Assembly: GCF_900184795.1 (NCBI RefSeq)
Contig: NZ_FXXN01000025.1
Span: forward strand, 320,542 to 384,541
Reading direction: 5' to 3'
Source of the DNA: Magnetospirillum sp. 15-1
Lineage (GTDB): Bacteria > Pseudomonadota > Alphaproteobacteria > Rhodospirillales > Magnetospirillaceae
Length of the DNA stretch: 64,000 nucleotides
Positions 11,130 through 18,065 of this stretch are shown here, in pieces (position 1 is the first letter of the stretch; every line of letters begins with the position of its first letter). The notes beneath the pieces are model-generated. The model had not been told where the DNA came from, searched no databases, and saw nothing but the letters and a program-made list of their open reading frames with translations. The translations under genes and the position numbers were made by a program.

Positions 11130-11549
11130 CTAGGGGGTCCGCTTACGCTTGCGCGGCTTGGTGCCCAGGCCGATCTTCTTGGCCAGGCTGGAGCGGTGCT
11201 GGGCGTAATTGGGGGCCACCATGGGATAGTCGGCGGGCAGGCCCCAACGGTCGCGATATTCCTCGGGGCTCATGTTGTAGGCGGTCTTGAGGTGGCGCTT
11301 CAGCATCTTCAGCTTCTTGCCGTCCTCGAGGCAGATGATGTAGTCGGGGGTGACCGACTTCTTCACGTTCACGGCGGGCTGAGGCCGCTCGGGTGCCGCA
11401 GGAGTGCTGCCGACCGAGGCCAAGGTGCGGTAGACTTCCTGAATCAGGTGAGGAAGATCGGCAACCGCCACGCTGTTATTGGCGACATGCGCAGCCACGA
11501 TTTCCGTGGTCAGGCCCAGCAGGTCGCCGCTGTTCGAACGCTCCGACAT
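11130..11549 (-). CDS. mucR: MucR/Ros family zinc-finger transcriptional regulator
   Basis: The 139-residue protein has an N-terminal helical oligomerisation region and a Ros-type zinc finger (YIICLEDGKKLKMLKRHL) followed by MSPEEYRDRWGLPADYPMVAPNYA, the family hallmark, and a basic tail. The finger uses Cys-x2-Asp, and the position of the last His reads Ala (KTAYN), a variation also known in the family. MucR proteins are AT-DNA-binding global regulators; the AT-rich 11550-11648 gap next to it is a plausible self-regulated promoter. Confidence 0.92.
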   Translation of the reverse strand: MSERSNSGDLLGLTTEIVAAHVANNSVAVADLPHLIQEVYRTLASVGSTPAAPERPQPAVNVKKSVTPDYIICLEDGKKLKMLKRHLKTAYNMSPEEYRDRWGLPADYPMVAPNYAQHRSSLAKKIGLGTKPRKRKRTP

Positions 11550-11648
11550 AGAGAGCAGCCCTCCAAATTCATTCAGTGGCGCTTTATATAATTCCTCCGA
11601 ACAAACCTGGCAATAACCATTACGACAAATGAAAGTGACACAATTCGC

Positions 11649-11897
11649 ATGACTGAGAAGCCGAACTACAGCCTTGACATCACCAACGAAGTCTGTCCGA
11701 TGACCTTCGTGAAAACCAAGTTACTGGTAGAGCGGATGGCTTCGGGAGAGACCGTGGAAGTACGGTTGAAAGGTGCGGAACCATTGGGAAATGTGCCGCG
11801 CTCCCTTGCCGAACTGGGACATGAAATCCTGTCGCTCGCGCCCGAACCCGGCGAAGGGTCGACCGGGGTTCATCGCCTTGTCGTTTGCAAGAAATAA
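11649..11897 (+). CDS. TusA/SirA-family sulfurtransferase-like protein
   Basis: This 82-residue protein has the TusA fold signature: a short beta strand, then NEVCPMTFVKTKLLVERM with the persulfide-accepting Cys16 in a Cys-Pro-x motif, and MASGETVEVRLKGAEPLGNVPRSL. TusA-like proteins relay sulfur from cysteine desulfurases. It is monocistronic and divergent from mucR, so its partner is unclear. The subfamily (TusA proper, YedF-like or another) cannot be told here. Confidence 0.85.
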   Translation: MTEKPNYSLDITNEVCPMTFVKTKLLVERMASGETVEVRLKGAEPLGNVPRSLAELGHEILSLAPEPGEGSTGVHRLVVCKK

Positions 11898-11929
11898 ACC
11901 TGATGATAGCCCGTGGATATTGGTGCCGG

Positions 11930-12409
11930 TCAGGGCACGACTGAAGTCTGGTCCAGTTTGCAACTCATCGTGACACCGTCAACGCCTCCGTAATAGCCCT
12001 TACGTAGCCCAACGGTCTCGAATCCTTTGGAGCGATAGAGGGCGATGGCGGCGTGGTTGTCGGCGGCGGCCTCGAGGAACATGGTCAGCGCTCCGCCCTT
12101 GGCCGCCGAATCCATGGCGGCTTCCAGCAGGCGGAGGCCGACCTTCCTGCGGCGCCAGGGGGGCAGCACGGCGATGGTCAGAATCTCCGCCTCGTCGAAG
12201 ATGCGTCGCCACAGCACCAGCCCGGCCGGTCCCGGCGGCTCGGCGGCGGGCACCAGGGAACCGCCATCCACGGCGATCAGCCCCTCGGCCCCGGCCAGGG
12301 CCAGCACCTCGGCCATGGAGGTGGGGCTCCACGGCTCGGCGAAGCAGATATGGTGCATGCCGGCCAGCAGTTCGGCGTGGACCAGCCCGGCGGGGATCAG
12401 GTCGATCAC
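11930..12409 (-). CDS. rimI: Ribosomal-protein-alanine N-acetyltransferase-like GNAT
   Basis: The 159-residue GNAT protein has the RimI layout: HHICFAEPWSPTSMAEVLAL near the N-terminus, then ILTIAVLPPWRRRKVGLRLLEAAM, the acetyl-CoA-binding motif A, and MFLEAAADNHAAIALYRSKGFETVGLRKGYY. RimI acetylates the N-terminus of ribosomal protein S18. The start is a GTG at 12409 in a GTGA overlap with the tsaB stop. tsaB-rimI coupling is conserved in proteobacteria and supports the call. Confidence 0.9.
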   Translation of the reverse strand: MIDLIPAGLVHAELLAGMHHICFAEPWSPTSMAEVLALAGAEGLIAVDGGSLVPAAEPPGPAGLVLWRRIFDEAEILTIAVLPPWRRRKVGLRLLEAAMDSAAKGGALTMFLEAAADNHAAIALYRSKGFETVGLRKGYYGGVDGVTMSCKLDQTSVVP

Positions 12410-13095
12410 GCCAATTTTCCCGACCCGATCTTTCCCGCCATGGTCTTTCCCGGCATGGTGACGTCGGCGTCGCGGAGGTAAAGGGGTTCCGGCGGCAGGG
12501 ATTGGCCCCGGCTCCACTGGCCGGCCGCCAGTTCGGCCACCAGGGCGGCATCGGGATAGCCCGGCGAGGTGGCCTGGATCGCGCCTTGCAGATGCGGCAG
12601 GACCAGGGCCGCCGCGTCGCCGGCCACCACCAGCGGACCGGCGACCAGTTCGCCCGCCTGTTCGGGCCGCAGGGCGCGGATGGGCGACAGCGGGTTCAAG
12701 GCGGCATCGAACGATTGCAGCCACAACTCGTCACGCCGGGAATCGATGGCGACCAGCACGGCCCGTCCCCGGCGTTCGTCGTCCGGCACGCCCGCCGCCA
12801 CCGCCACCGTCGTCGCCACCCCGGCCAGGGGCAGGCCGCTGGCCAGCGCCAGGCCGCGTGCCGCCGCCAGACCGATGCGCAGGCCGGTAAAGGCGCCGGG
12901 TCCCACCGTCACCGCCAGCAGGCCGAGATCGGCGAAAGCCAGCCCGGCCTCCGCCATCACCTCGGCGACCATGGGCATCAGCACCTCGCTCTGGCCGCGC
13001 GCCATGGGCGACAGGCGCCGGGCCAGAACCTTGCCGCCGGCCCACAGGGCGGCGGAGCAGGCGGAGGTCGAGCTATCCATGGCGAGAATGATCAT
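12406..13095 (-). CDS. tsaB: tRNA threonylcarbamoyladenosine biosynthesis protein TsaB
   Basis: TsaB is the catalytically silent ASKHA-fold partner of TsaD in t6A37 synthesis. The 229-residue protein starts MIILAMDSSTSACSAAL and carries the family signature VTVGPGAFTGLRIGLAAARGLAL at about residues 63-85. The ATG at 13095 was chosen because the typical TsaB N-terminal strand begins there. rimI overlaps its end. Confidence 0.94.
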   Translation of the reverse strand: MIILAMDSSTSACSAALWAGGKVLARRLSPMARGQSEVLMPMVAEVMAEAGLAFADLGLLAVTVGPGAFTGLRIGLAAARGLALASGLPLAGVATTVAVAAGVPDDERRGRAVLVAIDSRRDELWLQSFDAALNPLSPIRALRPEQAGELVAGPLVVAGDAAALVLPHLQGAIQATSPGYPDAALVAELAAGQWSRGQSLPPEPLYLRDADVTMPGKTMAGKIGSGKLA

Positions 13096-13216
13096 GGGGC
13101 CGCTATACTTCAATCTTGTTCCGGTGACCGTTCCGATCACCGGAGCCCTCAGGCGCCGGGCGGGCGCGAGCACCCTTGGCTCCCGCGGCACAAGCCGCGC
13201 GGCCCCTTGGGCCTGC

Positions 13217-13243
13217 CCATGTTTCGAAGGCTTCGAAACATGG
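13217..13243. repeat. Perfect 12-bp inverted repeat with 3-base loop
   Basis: CCATGTTTCGAA at 13217-13228 is followed by GGC and the exact reverse complement TTCGAAACATGG at 13232-13243. It lies in the divergent gap between tsaB and the dipeptidase gene, about 20 bases before the latter's start. It has no T-tract, so an operator, a leader hairpin over the ribosome site or a REP-like unit are more likely than a terminator. Confidence 0.7.
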
Positions 13244-13261
13244 TATTACCCGCCACCGGAC

Positions 13262-13846
13262 ATGATTGAAAGCAGGAAGATGAACCCGCTGGTTTCCGTC
13301 ACCGCCGCAGAGTACGGAGTCGAGATTCTGCTGGCCTACGCCACCTCGGATAATTTCACGCGAAAGCCGGTCTACGCGCCCACCGCCGGCTGCTGGCTGC
13401 ATGCCGAGGCGGCGCCGCTGTTGCGAAAGGCCGCCGAACTGGCCCGGCCGCTGGGCCTCTCCTTGCGCATCCTCGACGCCTTCCGCCCGGCCGAGGCGCA
13501 ATGGGCGCTGTGGGCTCATACTCCCGATCCCGAATTCCTCGCCGACCCGCGCCGGGGTTCGACCCATTCGCGCGGCGTGGCGGTGGATCTGGATCTGCTG
13601 GACGCGGCCAGCGGCGCGGCGCTGGACATGGGCACCGCCTTCGACGCCTTCACGCCGCTGTCCCATCACGCGGTCACCGCCGTCTCGGCCGAGGCGCAGC
13701 GCAACCGTCTGCTGCTGCTGGGGCTGATGAACGCGGCGGGGTGGGATTTCTATGGCAACGAGTGGTGGCACTACCAGATGCACGACGCCGCCCGCTTTCC
13801 CCTGCTGTCCGATACGGTGCTGGGGGTGGAGCGGATGATGGGGTGA
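13262..13846 (+). CDS. ddpX: D-alanyl-D-alanine dipeptidase (VanX/DdpX family)
   Basis: The 194-residue protein has the zinc-peptidase motifs of the M15D family: STHSRGVAVDLDLLD around residue 98 supplies the His and Asp zinc ligands, and NEWWHYQM near the C-terminus supplies the catalytic Glu and the last His. LRILDAFRPAEAQWALW matches the substrate-side motif. It hydrolyses D-Ala-D-Ala released from cell-wall turnover. Starts at 13262 and 13280 (MNPLVSVTA) are both possible and neither has an ideal ribosome site. Confidence 0.88.
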   Translation: MIESRKMNPLVSVTAAEYGVEILLAYATSDNFTRKPVYAPTAGCWLHAEAAPLLRKAAELARPLGLSLRILDAFRPAEAQWALWAHTPDPEFLADPRRGSTHSRGVAVDLDLLDAASGAALDMGTAFDAFTPLSHHAVTAVSAEAQRNRLLLLGLMNAAGWDFYGNEWWHYQMHDAARFPLLSDTVLGVERMMG

Positions 13847-13875
13847 GGTGCGGCCCCCCGGGGCGGCCGCCCGAT

Positions 13876-15006
13876 TTATTGCCACAGCCACCCGTCATCC
13901 AGCGCCATCCACGACGGACAGCCGATCTGGATCAAGGTGCGTTTGAGGTCGGCGGCCAGCAGGTCGGCGGCCCGTGCCGTCCCCGCTTCGCCGGCCGCCG
14001 CCGCGCCGTAATAGAAGGCCCGGCCGCAGAACACGAAATCGGCCCCCATGGCACCGGCGCGGACCACGTCCTCGCCCGAGCGGATGCCGCCGTCCATGAC
14101 CACCACCGCCTCGTTGCCCAGGGCGGCGCGGATGGCGGCCAGGGAGTCGATGGCGGCGGGGGCGGCATCCAACTGGCGGCCGCCGTGGTTGGAGACCCAG
14201 ATGCCGTCGGCGCCCACGCTCAGGGCGGTCCTGGCATCGGCGGCGGTCATGATGCCCTTGATCAGCATGCGGCCCTGCCACAGGTCGCGCAGGGCACGCA
14301 CGTCGTCCCAGGTGAGGTCGTCCTTGATCTGCGACGAGATGAAGCCGGCCAGGGTCTTGCCGTCCACCTCGCCCACATAGCGGGCCAGATTGGGAAAGCC
14401 CGGCGAGCCGGCCCCGAGCGTGGCCAGCGCCCAAAGCGGCGCCATGGCCACCTGGAGGGCGAAGCGCGGTCCCGGCTTGAACGGCAGGATGAAGCGGTTG
14501 CGCACGTCGCGGCGGCGGTCGCCGGCCACCGGCACGTCGACGGTGATCACCAGTTCGCGGATGCCCGCCGCCCAGGCCCGTGCCAGCAGGTCGCGGTTGA
14601 TGCGGTCCTCGCGCGAGACGTAGAGCTGGAACCAGGCGTTGCCTCCGGCCGCCTCGGCGATGGCTTCCAGGGTGGTGGTGGCGACGGTGGAGGCCACCAC
14701 GGGAAAACCCAGCCGGGCGGCTTGGCGCGCCACCATCAGATCGGCACCCGGCCACAGCAGGTTGCCCATGCCCACCGGGGCGGCGCCGAAGGGCAGGCAA
14801 TAGTCGCGGCCGAACAGGGTGGCCCTGGTTTCGGGCTTGGTCCCGGCGCAGACCTTGGGCGCCAGCATCACCGCCTCCAGCCGCCGGCGGTTGCGGCCGA
14901 GGCCGCCCTCCTCGCCCGAGCCGCCGTCCAGGAAGCCGAAGGCGAAACCCGGCAGCCGCCACCACGCCCGCCGGGCCAGATCGCCGATGCTCGCCGCGTC
15001 GCTCAT
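13876..15006 (-). CDS. FMN-dependent alpha-hydroxy-acid dehydrogenase (LldD-like)
   Basis: The 376-residue TIM-barrel protein has the hallmarks of the lactate/mandelate/glycolate family: PFGAAPVGMGNLLWPGAD, AWFQLYVSRE, LVITVDVPVAGDRRRD, KGIMTAADA and the catalytic SNHGGRQLD with its His/Arg pair, then VVMDGGIRSGEDVVRAGAMGAD for FMN. Family members oxidise L-2-hydroxyacids and pass electrons to the quinone pool or oxygen. The substrate cannot be assigned from sequence. It is followed on the same strand by nothing closely linked. Confidence 0.88.
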   Translation of the reverse strand: MSDAASIGDLARRAWWRLPGFAFGFLDGGSGEEGGLGRNRRRLEAVMLAPKVCAGTKPETRATLFGRDYCLPFGAAPVGMGNLLWPGADLMVARQAARLGFPVVASTVATTTLEAIAEAAGGNAWFQLYVSREDRINRDLLARAWAAGIRELVITVDVPVAGDRRRDVRNRFILPFKPGPRFALQVAMAPLWALATLGAGSPGFPNLARYVGEVDGKTLAGFISSQIKDDLTWDDVRALRDLWQGRMLIKGIMTAADARTALSVGADGIWVSNHGGRQLDAAPAAIDSLAAIRAALGNEAVVVMDGGIRSGEDVVRAGAMGADFVFCGRAFYYGAAAAGEAGTARAADLLAADLKRTLIQIGCPSWMALDDGWLWQ

Positions 15007-15024
15007 GCCCGGCTCCCTTTTCCG

Positions 15025-15786
15025 TCAGATGCAGTAATCGTCGGCCGGCGCCCGGGGCAGCCGCACCGAAAGCTCGCCGCCCAGCACCTCGGCCAGATTG
15101 CGCAGATCGCTCAGGATGTCGAGCACCACCGTCTCGGCACCGCCGCCCAGCAGCACGCCGCGTTCCAGTCCCGCGCCGCGCAGTTCCAGGCCGGAACGGC
15201 CGATCTGGTCGATGGCCTCCTGGGGCTGGGCGCCGGGCGTGTCCACCGCATAGGTGACCATGTAGGGCAGCCCCAGCGTGTCGAGCAGAATGGCGGCGTC
15301 CATGGCGTAGCCGGGGCCGCGTGGATCGTCGGGCGGCGGATCGATGAACACGAAGTGGGGCCGGGGCTCCATGGCGAGGCGGTTGCGCAGGAACAAGAAC
15401 CAGTCATGGCTCCAGAACCGTACCCAGCCACCCTCGCGGCTGGCCTTGGCCGCCGTGATGGCGGCCGGGTCCAGGTCGTTGACATCGGCCTCGAAGGCCA
15501 GGCCGCCCAGCGCCGCGATCAGCCGTCCGGCCAGCACCCACGAGCCGGGATGGACGTCTCCGGCCCCTACGGCGGCGGCCCAGGCCGAGGATGCCAGGGC
15601 CTTGCGCGCCACGGGCAGCAGGGCGGGAACCGGCAGCCCGCCGCCGCCGGCATGGGTGTCGGCATAGGAGAAGCGGATTTCCTCTCCCTCCTCGCCGTCG
15701 CGCTCCAGCACCCGCCGGGCGGCGCGGGTCAGCGCCGCCCCCAGGATGAACTGGTTCCAGATGATGTCCGTTCCGCCCGAATCCAT
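15025..15786 (-). CDS. RlmJ-like putative methyltransferase (divergent)
   Basis: This 253-residue protein is not a textbook family member, but its motif order follows RlmJ, the 23S rRNA m6A2030 methyltransferase. YADTHAGGGGLP sits near residue 45, DVHPGSWVLAGRLI near 80, then FEADVNDLDPAAI, and HFVFIDPPPDD occupies the catalytic D/N-P-P-Y place. The aromatic residue after DPP is replaced, so rRNA methylation is doubtful. The ATG at 15786, with AGGGGA just upstream, is preferred over a TTG at 15798. It lies 18 bases upstream of the FMN dehydrogenase gene. Confidence 0.55.
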   Translation of the reverse strand: MDSGGTDIIWNQFILGAALTRAARRVLERDGEEGEEIRFSYADTHAGGGGLPVPALLPVARKALASSAWAAAVGAGDVHPGSWVLAGRLIAALGGLAFEADVNDLDPAAITAAKASREGGWVRFWSHDWFLFLRNRLAMEPRPHFVFIDPPPDDPRGPGYAMDAAILLDTLGLPYMVTYAVDTPGAQPQEAIDQIGRSGLELRGAGLERGVLLGGGAETVVLDILSDLRNLAEVLGGELSVRLPRAPADDYCI

Positions 15787-15839
15787 TCCCCTATCCAAGC
15801 CGTCTTTTGCGGCGCAGTAAAGTATGGATCAGGGCGGGG

Positions 15840-16223
15840 ATGGCTACAGGCGTGCCGTTCGTTGCCACCGACATGCCCACCGCCGACCGGTTCATGCTCC
15901 ATATCTTCGCCGCCATGGCTGAGGAGGAAGCCCGCCGGATCGGCCAACGCACCAGGGATGCCCTTGCCGCCGCCAAGGCGCGTGGCACGGTACTGGGGGC
16001 CTACAGTACGGTGCTGGCCGCCCGCAACATCGCGGTGGCGGAGGGGTTCGCCCGCCGGGTCGAACCCGAGGTGCGGGCGGTCCAGGCGGATGGGTTCCAG
16101 TCGCTCCGCTCCATGGCCCAGGAACTGAACCGCCGGGCAGTGCCCACCGCCAACGGCGGCCAATGGCATGCCCTCACCGTGCGTCGGGTACTGGAGCGGC
16201 TGCCGAAGGTTGAGGACGGCTGA
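15840..16223 (+). pseudogene. Serine recombinase/resolvase remnant (N-terminus lost)
   Basis: The 127 residues match only the C-terminal half of a resolvase-type serine recombinase: GVPFVATDMPTADRFMLHIF, then AAMAEEEARRIGQRTRDALAAAKARG (the family's long E helix), and a recombinase-like tail RRAVPTANGGQWHALTVRRVL. The region carrying the nucleophilic Ser and the catalytic arginines is absent, and a normal gene, the RlmJ-like one, abuts it at 15798. It is therefore a truncated mobile-element remnant marking the left edge of the accessory island. Confidence 0.75.
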
Positions 16224-16296
16224 TGCGAAAGCGTACCCTTAACAGCACTTATTCGACGCTCCATGCAACCGTACAGCCACCCGGCCCACGCCATTA

Positions 16297-16827
16297 TCAG
16301 GTAGCGCGCAACACGCGCTCTGCCTGCATGAGGTGATGCCTGACCCAAAGGTCCCTAGTATCCCACCGTGGGAACCCTGCCTGCCACGGCTGCAAGGCCC
16401 GCATCACTTGGACAGGTTCTTGCCGACCCGCCTCCAGGTCAGCGACGAGCCCCTCGTAGAAGCGGCGCCCCCCTTCCTCCAGGTTGCTGTCCGTTGGGCG
16501 CACCACGGCCTGCCCACCCGAAAGGCGGATATGGTAGCCCAGCAGATCGAAGCCCTCACTGCACTTCCGGACTTCACTACGCCCAAGCCCCAGCCGACCG
16601 GCAGCGTGCTCGGAAAGAGCACGCCCCAGGGCAACCTCAACCGTACACGCCTCCCTCCTGGTTCTAGCGAAGACAGCAAAGTCGTCGCGGTAGGCGAATG
16701 TCCGCACGCCCACAGGGAGCGCATCGGCCAAGTCGGCGAACAGAGCGCTCGCAACCAGATTGGAGGCTGCCGATCCCTGGGGGAGACCTACCGGTCGGCA
16801 CTGGGGGGCATGTGCTCGTAGGCACAT
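16297..16827 (-). pseudogene. Reverse transcriptase remnant (RT motifs 4-7 only)
   Basis: The 176 residues carry the second half of a reverse-transcriptase palm: GLPQGSAASNLVASALFADL at residues 14-33, FAYRDDFAVFA with the catalytic Asp pair at 48-49, and FDLLGYHIRLSGGQ. The fingers and motif A, which supply the first catalytic Asp, are missing. The frame is open for only 11 codons upstream before a stop at 16861, and no RT-like sequence appears in other frames up to 17015. It is not assignable to group II intron, retron or DGR class by eye. A structured repeat (16864-16897) sits just upstream. Confidence 0.75.
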
Positions 16828-16863
16828 AGGGAATGGAGTATCGGAAGAGGACGAGATGGATCA

Positions 16864-16897
16864 GTGTTACAGGTCAACGGACGTTGACCGATAACAC
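16864..16897. repeat. Nested inverted repeat upstream of the RT remnant
   Basis: GTGTTA/TAACAC forms an outer 6-bp stem and GGTCAACG/CGTTGACC an inner 8-bp stem, separated by a 2x2 internal loop. The tip is only two bases, which in RNA would open to four. It ends 37 bases before the RT remnant's ATG. Confidence 0.75.
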
Positions 16898-16978
16898 AAG
16901 CATCGCAAGCAGTTATGGGTGTGTGAAGAGGATCAATGATGCCCGGCACAGCTGGACGCCGTGCTAGGCTAGTTCATA

Positions 16979-17014
16979 GTACTACTACGCAAAGCTACGC
17001 TTATATAGTAGTAC
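16979..17014. repeat. 9-bp inverted repeat directly after the HNH-like gene
   Basis: GTACTACTA at 16979-16987 and TAGTAGTAC at 17006-17014 flank an 18-base spacer that contains CTACGC twice. The right arm ends 1 base before the stop codon of the HNH-like gene, so on the minus strand it would form a hairpin right after translation ends. There is no U-tract. Confidence 0.6.
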
Positions 17015-17015
17015 G

Positions 17016-17444
17016 CTACGGATCAATAGGCGCTGCGGGTAAAGGCCAGACATCCCATTCACCGGGGAGACCATGAGGATAGGTCTGGTCAAACGGGAGC
17101 GTCTGGCTCTCCGGATCGTCAGAGAGCAGTGTGAACCACCGTCCCGACTGCCCATGGCGGCGCACGACCCGCAACCATCGCGCCGGGTCGCGGAACCGGG
17201 CGTGCAAGGCGGCGTGGCAGGATTTGCACACCCCATAGAACTCCAGCGGGTGCCGGTAATCCTCCAGATGAAGGAAGAGGTAGCCGCGCCCGGTCGGGTC
17301 GGAGGGATCGGAGAAGCCACAGATGGAGCAACGCTCCGGGCGAACGATCAGCCCCCGCCGCAGGGCATCGCGCTGGATCGGGTTCGTCGCCACCCGCTCC
17401 TCATGTGAGAAGCCATTGTACGGCGGGAGGATATAGGCCGGCAT
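17016..17444 (-). CDS. HNH-like zinc protein of unknown function
   Basis: The 142-residue protein has paired zinc knuckles C39-x2-C42 and C73-x2-C76 enclosing LFLHLEDYRHPLEFYGVC, then CHAALHARF with H77 and H81. This C2..H..C2H..H spacing is that of treble-clef HNH folds, with H59 in the position of the HNH general base. A nuclease role is inferred; substrate is unknown. It is last in a four-gene coupled unit, 7 bases after the zinc-ribbon gene stop. Confidence 0.6.
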   Translation of the reverse strand: MPAYILPPYNGFSHEERVATNPIQRDALRRGLIVRPERCSICGFSDPSDPTGRGYLFLHLEDYRHPLEFYGVCKSCHAALHARFRDPARWLRVVRRHGQSGRWFTLLSDDPESQTLPFDQTYPHGLPGEWDVWPLPAAPIDP

Positions 17445-17451
17445 GGATCGA

Positions 17452-17766
17452 CTACCGGCCGCCGCCCATGACTAGGGCATCGACCACGTCACGGCCATGC
17501 TCGCGCACCATGGTCATGCACTGATCGGTGGTCAGGCCGGGAACCCGCAATTGCGCTCGCATACACGTCCGCACATTCGCCTGACGGGTCTCTTGCGCGG
17601 CAACCATGAGGGCGACGATCCCGGCGAGAAGGATGCCTCCCACGATAACGACCTTACGCAGGCTCCGGTCGGCGCGGACTTGTGGCGAGGGAGGCATGTC
17701 GCGGCCACAGAAGCGGCAGACCTTGGCCTCGTCCTTGATCTCCTCGGCGCAGTGCGGGCACTTCAT
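17452..17766 (-). CDS. Zinc-ribbon single-pass membrane protein
   Basis: The 104-residue protein starts with a zinc ribbon, C3-x2-C6 and C17-x2-C20 (MKCPHCAEEI, CRFCGRD), followed by a basic linker, one membrane helix at about residues 38-57 (VVIVGGILLAGIVALMVAA) and a 47-residue tail with two more Cys (RTCMRAQL, DQCMTM). Cytoplasmic ribbon and periplasmic tail are likely by the positive-inside rule. No function is recognised. Its start overlaps the lipoprotein stop by 4 bases. Confidence 0.65.
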   Translation of the reverse strand: MKCPHCAEEIKDEAKVCRFCGRDMPPSPQVRADRSLRKVVIVGGILLAGIVALMVAAQETRQANVRTCMRAQLRVPGLTTDQCMTMVREHGRDVVDALVMGGGR

Positions 17767-18065
17767 GACGGCTTCCCCGCCTGTCGGCACTTCACCACGG
17801 CGTCCACCAGCACGAGGCTGGGGTTCTCCGGATACAGGCGATGGATGGTGACGGTATCGTAGCCGGCCGGGCATAGGCGCTGCGAGATCATGTAGTCGCG
17901 CACCACGTCGGCCTCGGTCACCTTGCCGGCCTGGAAGGCACCGGAGTTGGTGCGGATCGAATAGCCCTCGCCCCCATCGGGGAAGGCAATCAGGTATCGG
18001 CCCTCCGAGCCGGTACACGCCGTCAAGGCCATCGCCATGCCGACGATCACGAACCAATATTTCAT
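17763..18065 (-). CDS. Small lipoprotein of unknown function
   Basis: The 100-residue protein has a lipoprotein signal peptide MKYWFVIVGMAMALTAC with lipobox Cys17. The mature part has a possible disulfide pair (CPAGYD, VKCRQAG) and no recognised domain. It overlaps its neighbours by 4 bases on both sides, so it is translated together with the PD-(D/E)XK-like protein and the zinc-ribbon membrane protein. A lipoprotein inside a nuclease-containing operon is unusual. Confidence 0.65.
   Translation of the reverse strand: MKYWFVIVGMAMALTACTGSEGRYLIAFPDGGEGYSIRTNSGAFQAGKVTEADVVRDYMISQRLCPAGYDTVTIHRLYPENPSLVLVDAVVKCRQAGKPS

Noticed and set aside
16297-16897. Complete retron (RT plus msr-msd)
   Set aside because: The RT lacks its N-terminal half, and the palindrome is too short and lacks recognisable msr/msd features; only a remnant can be claimed.
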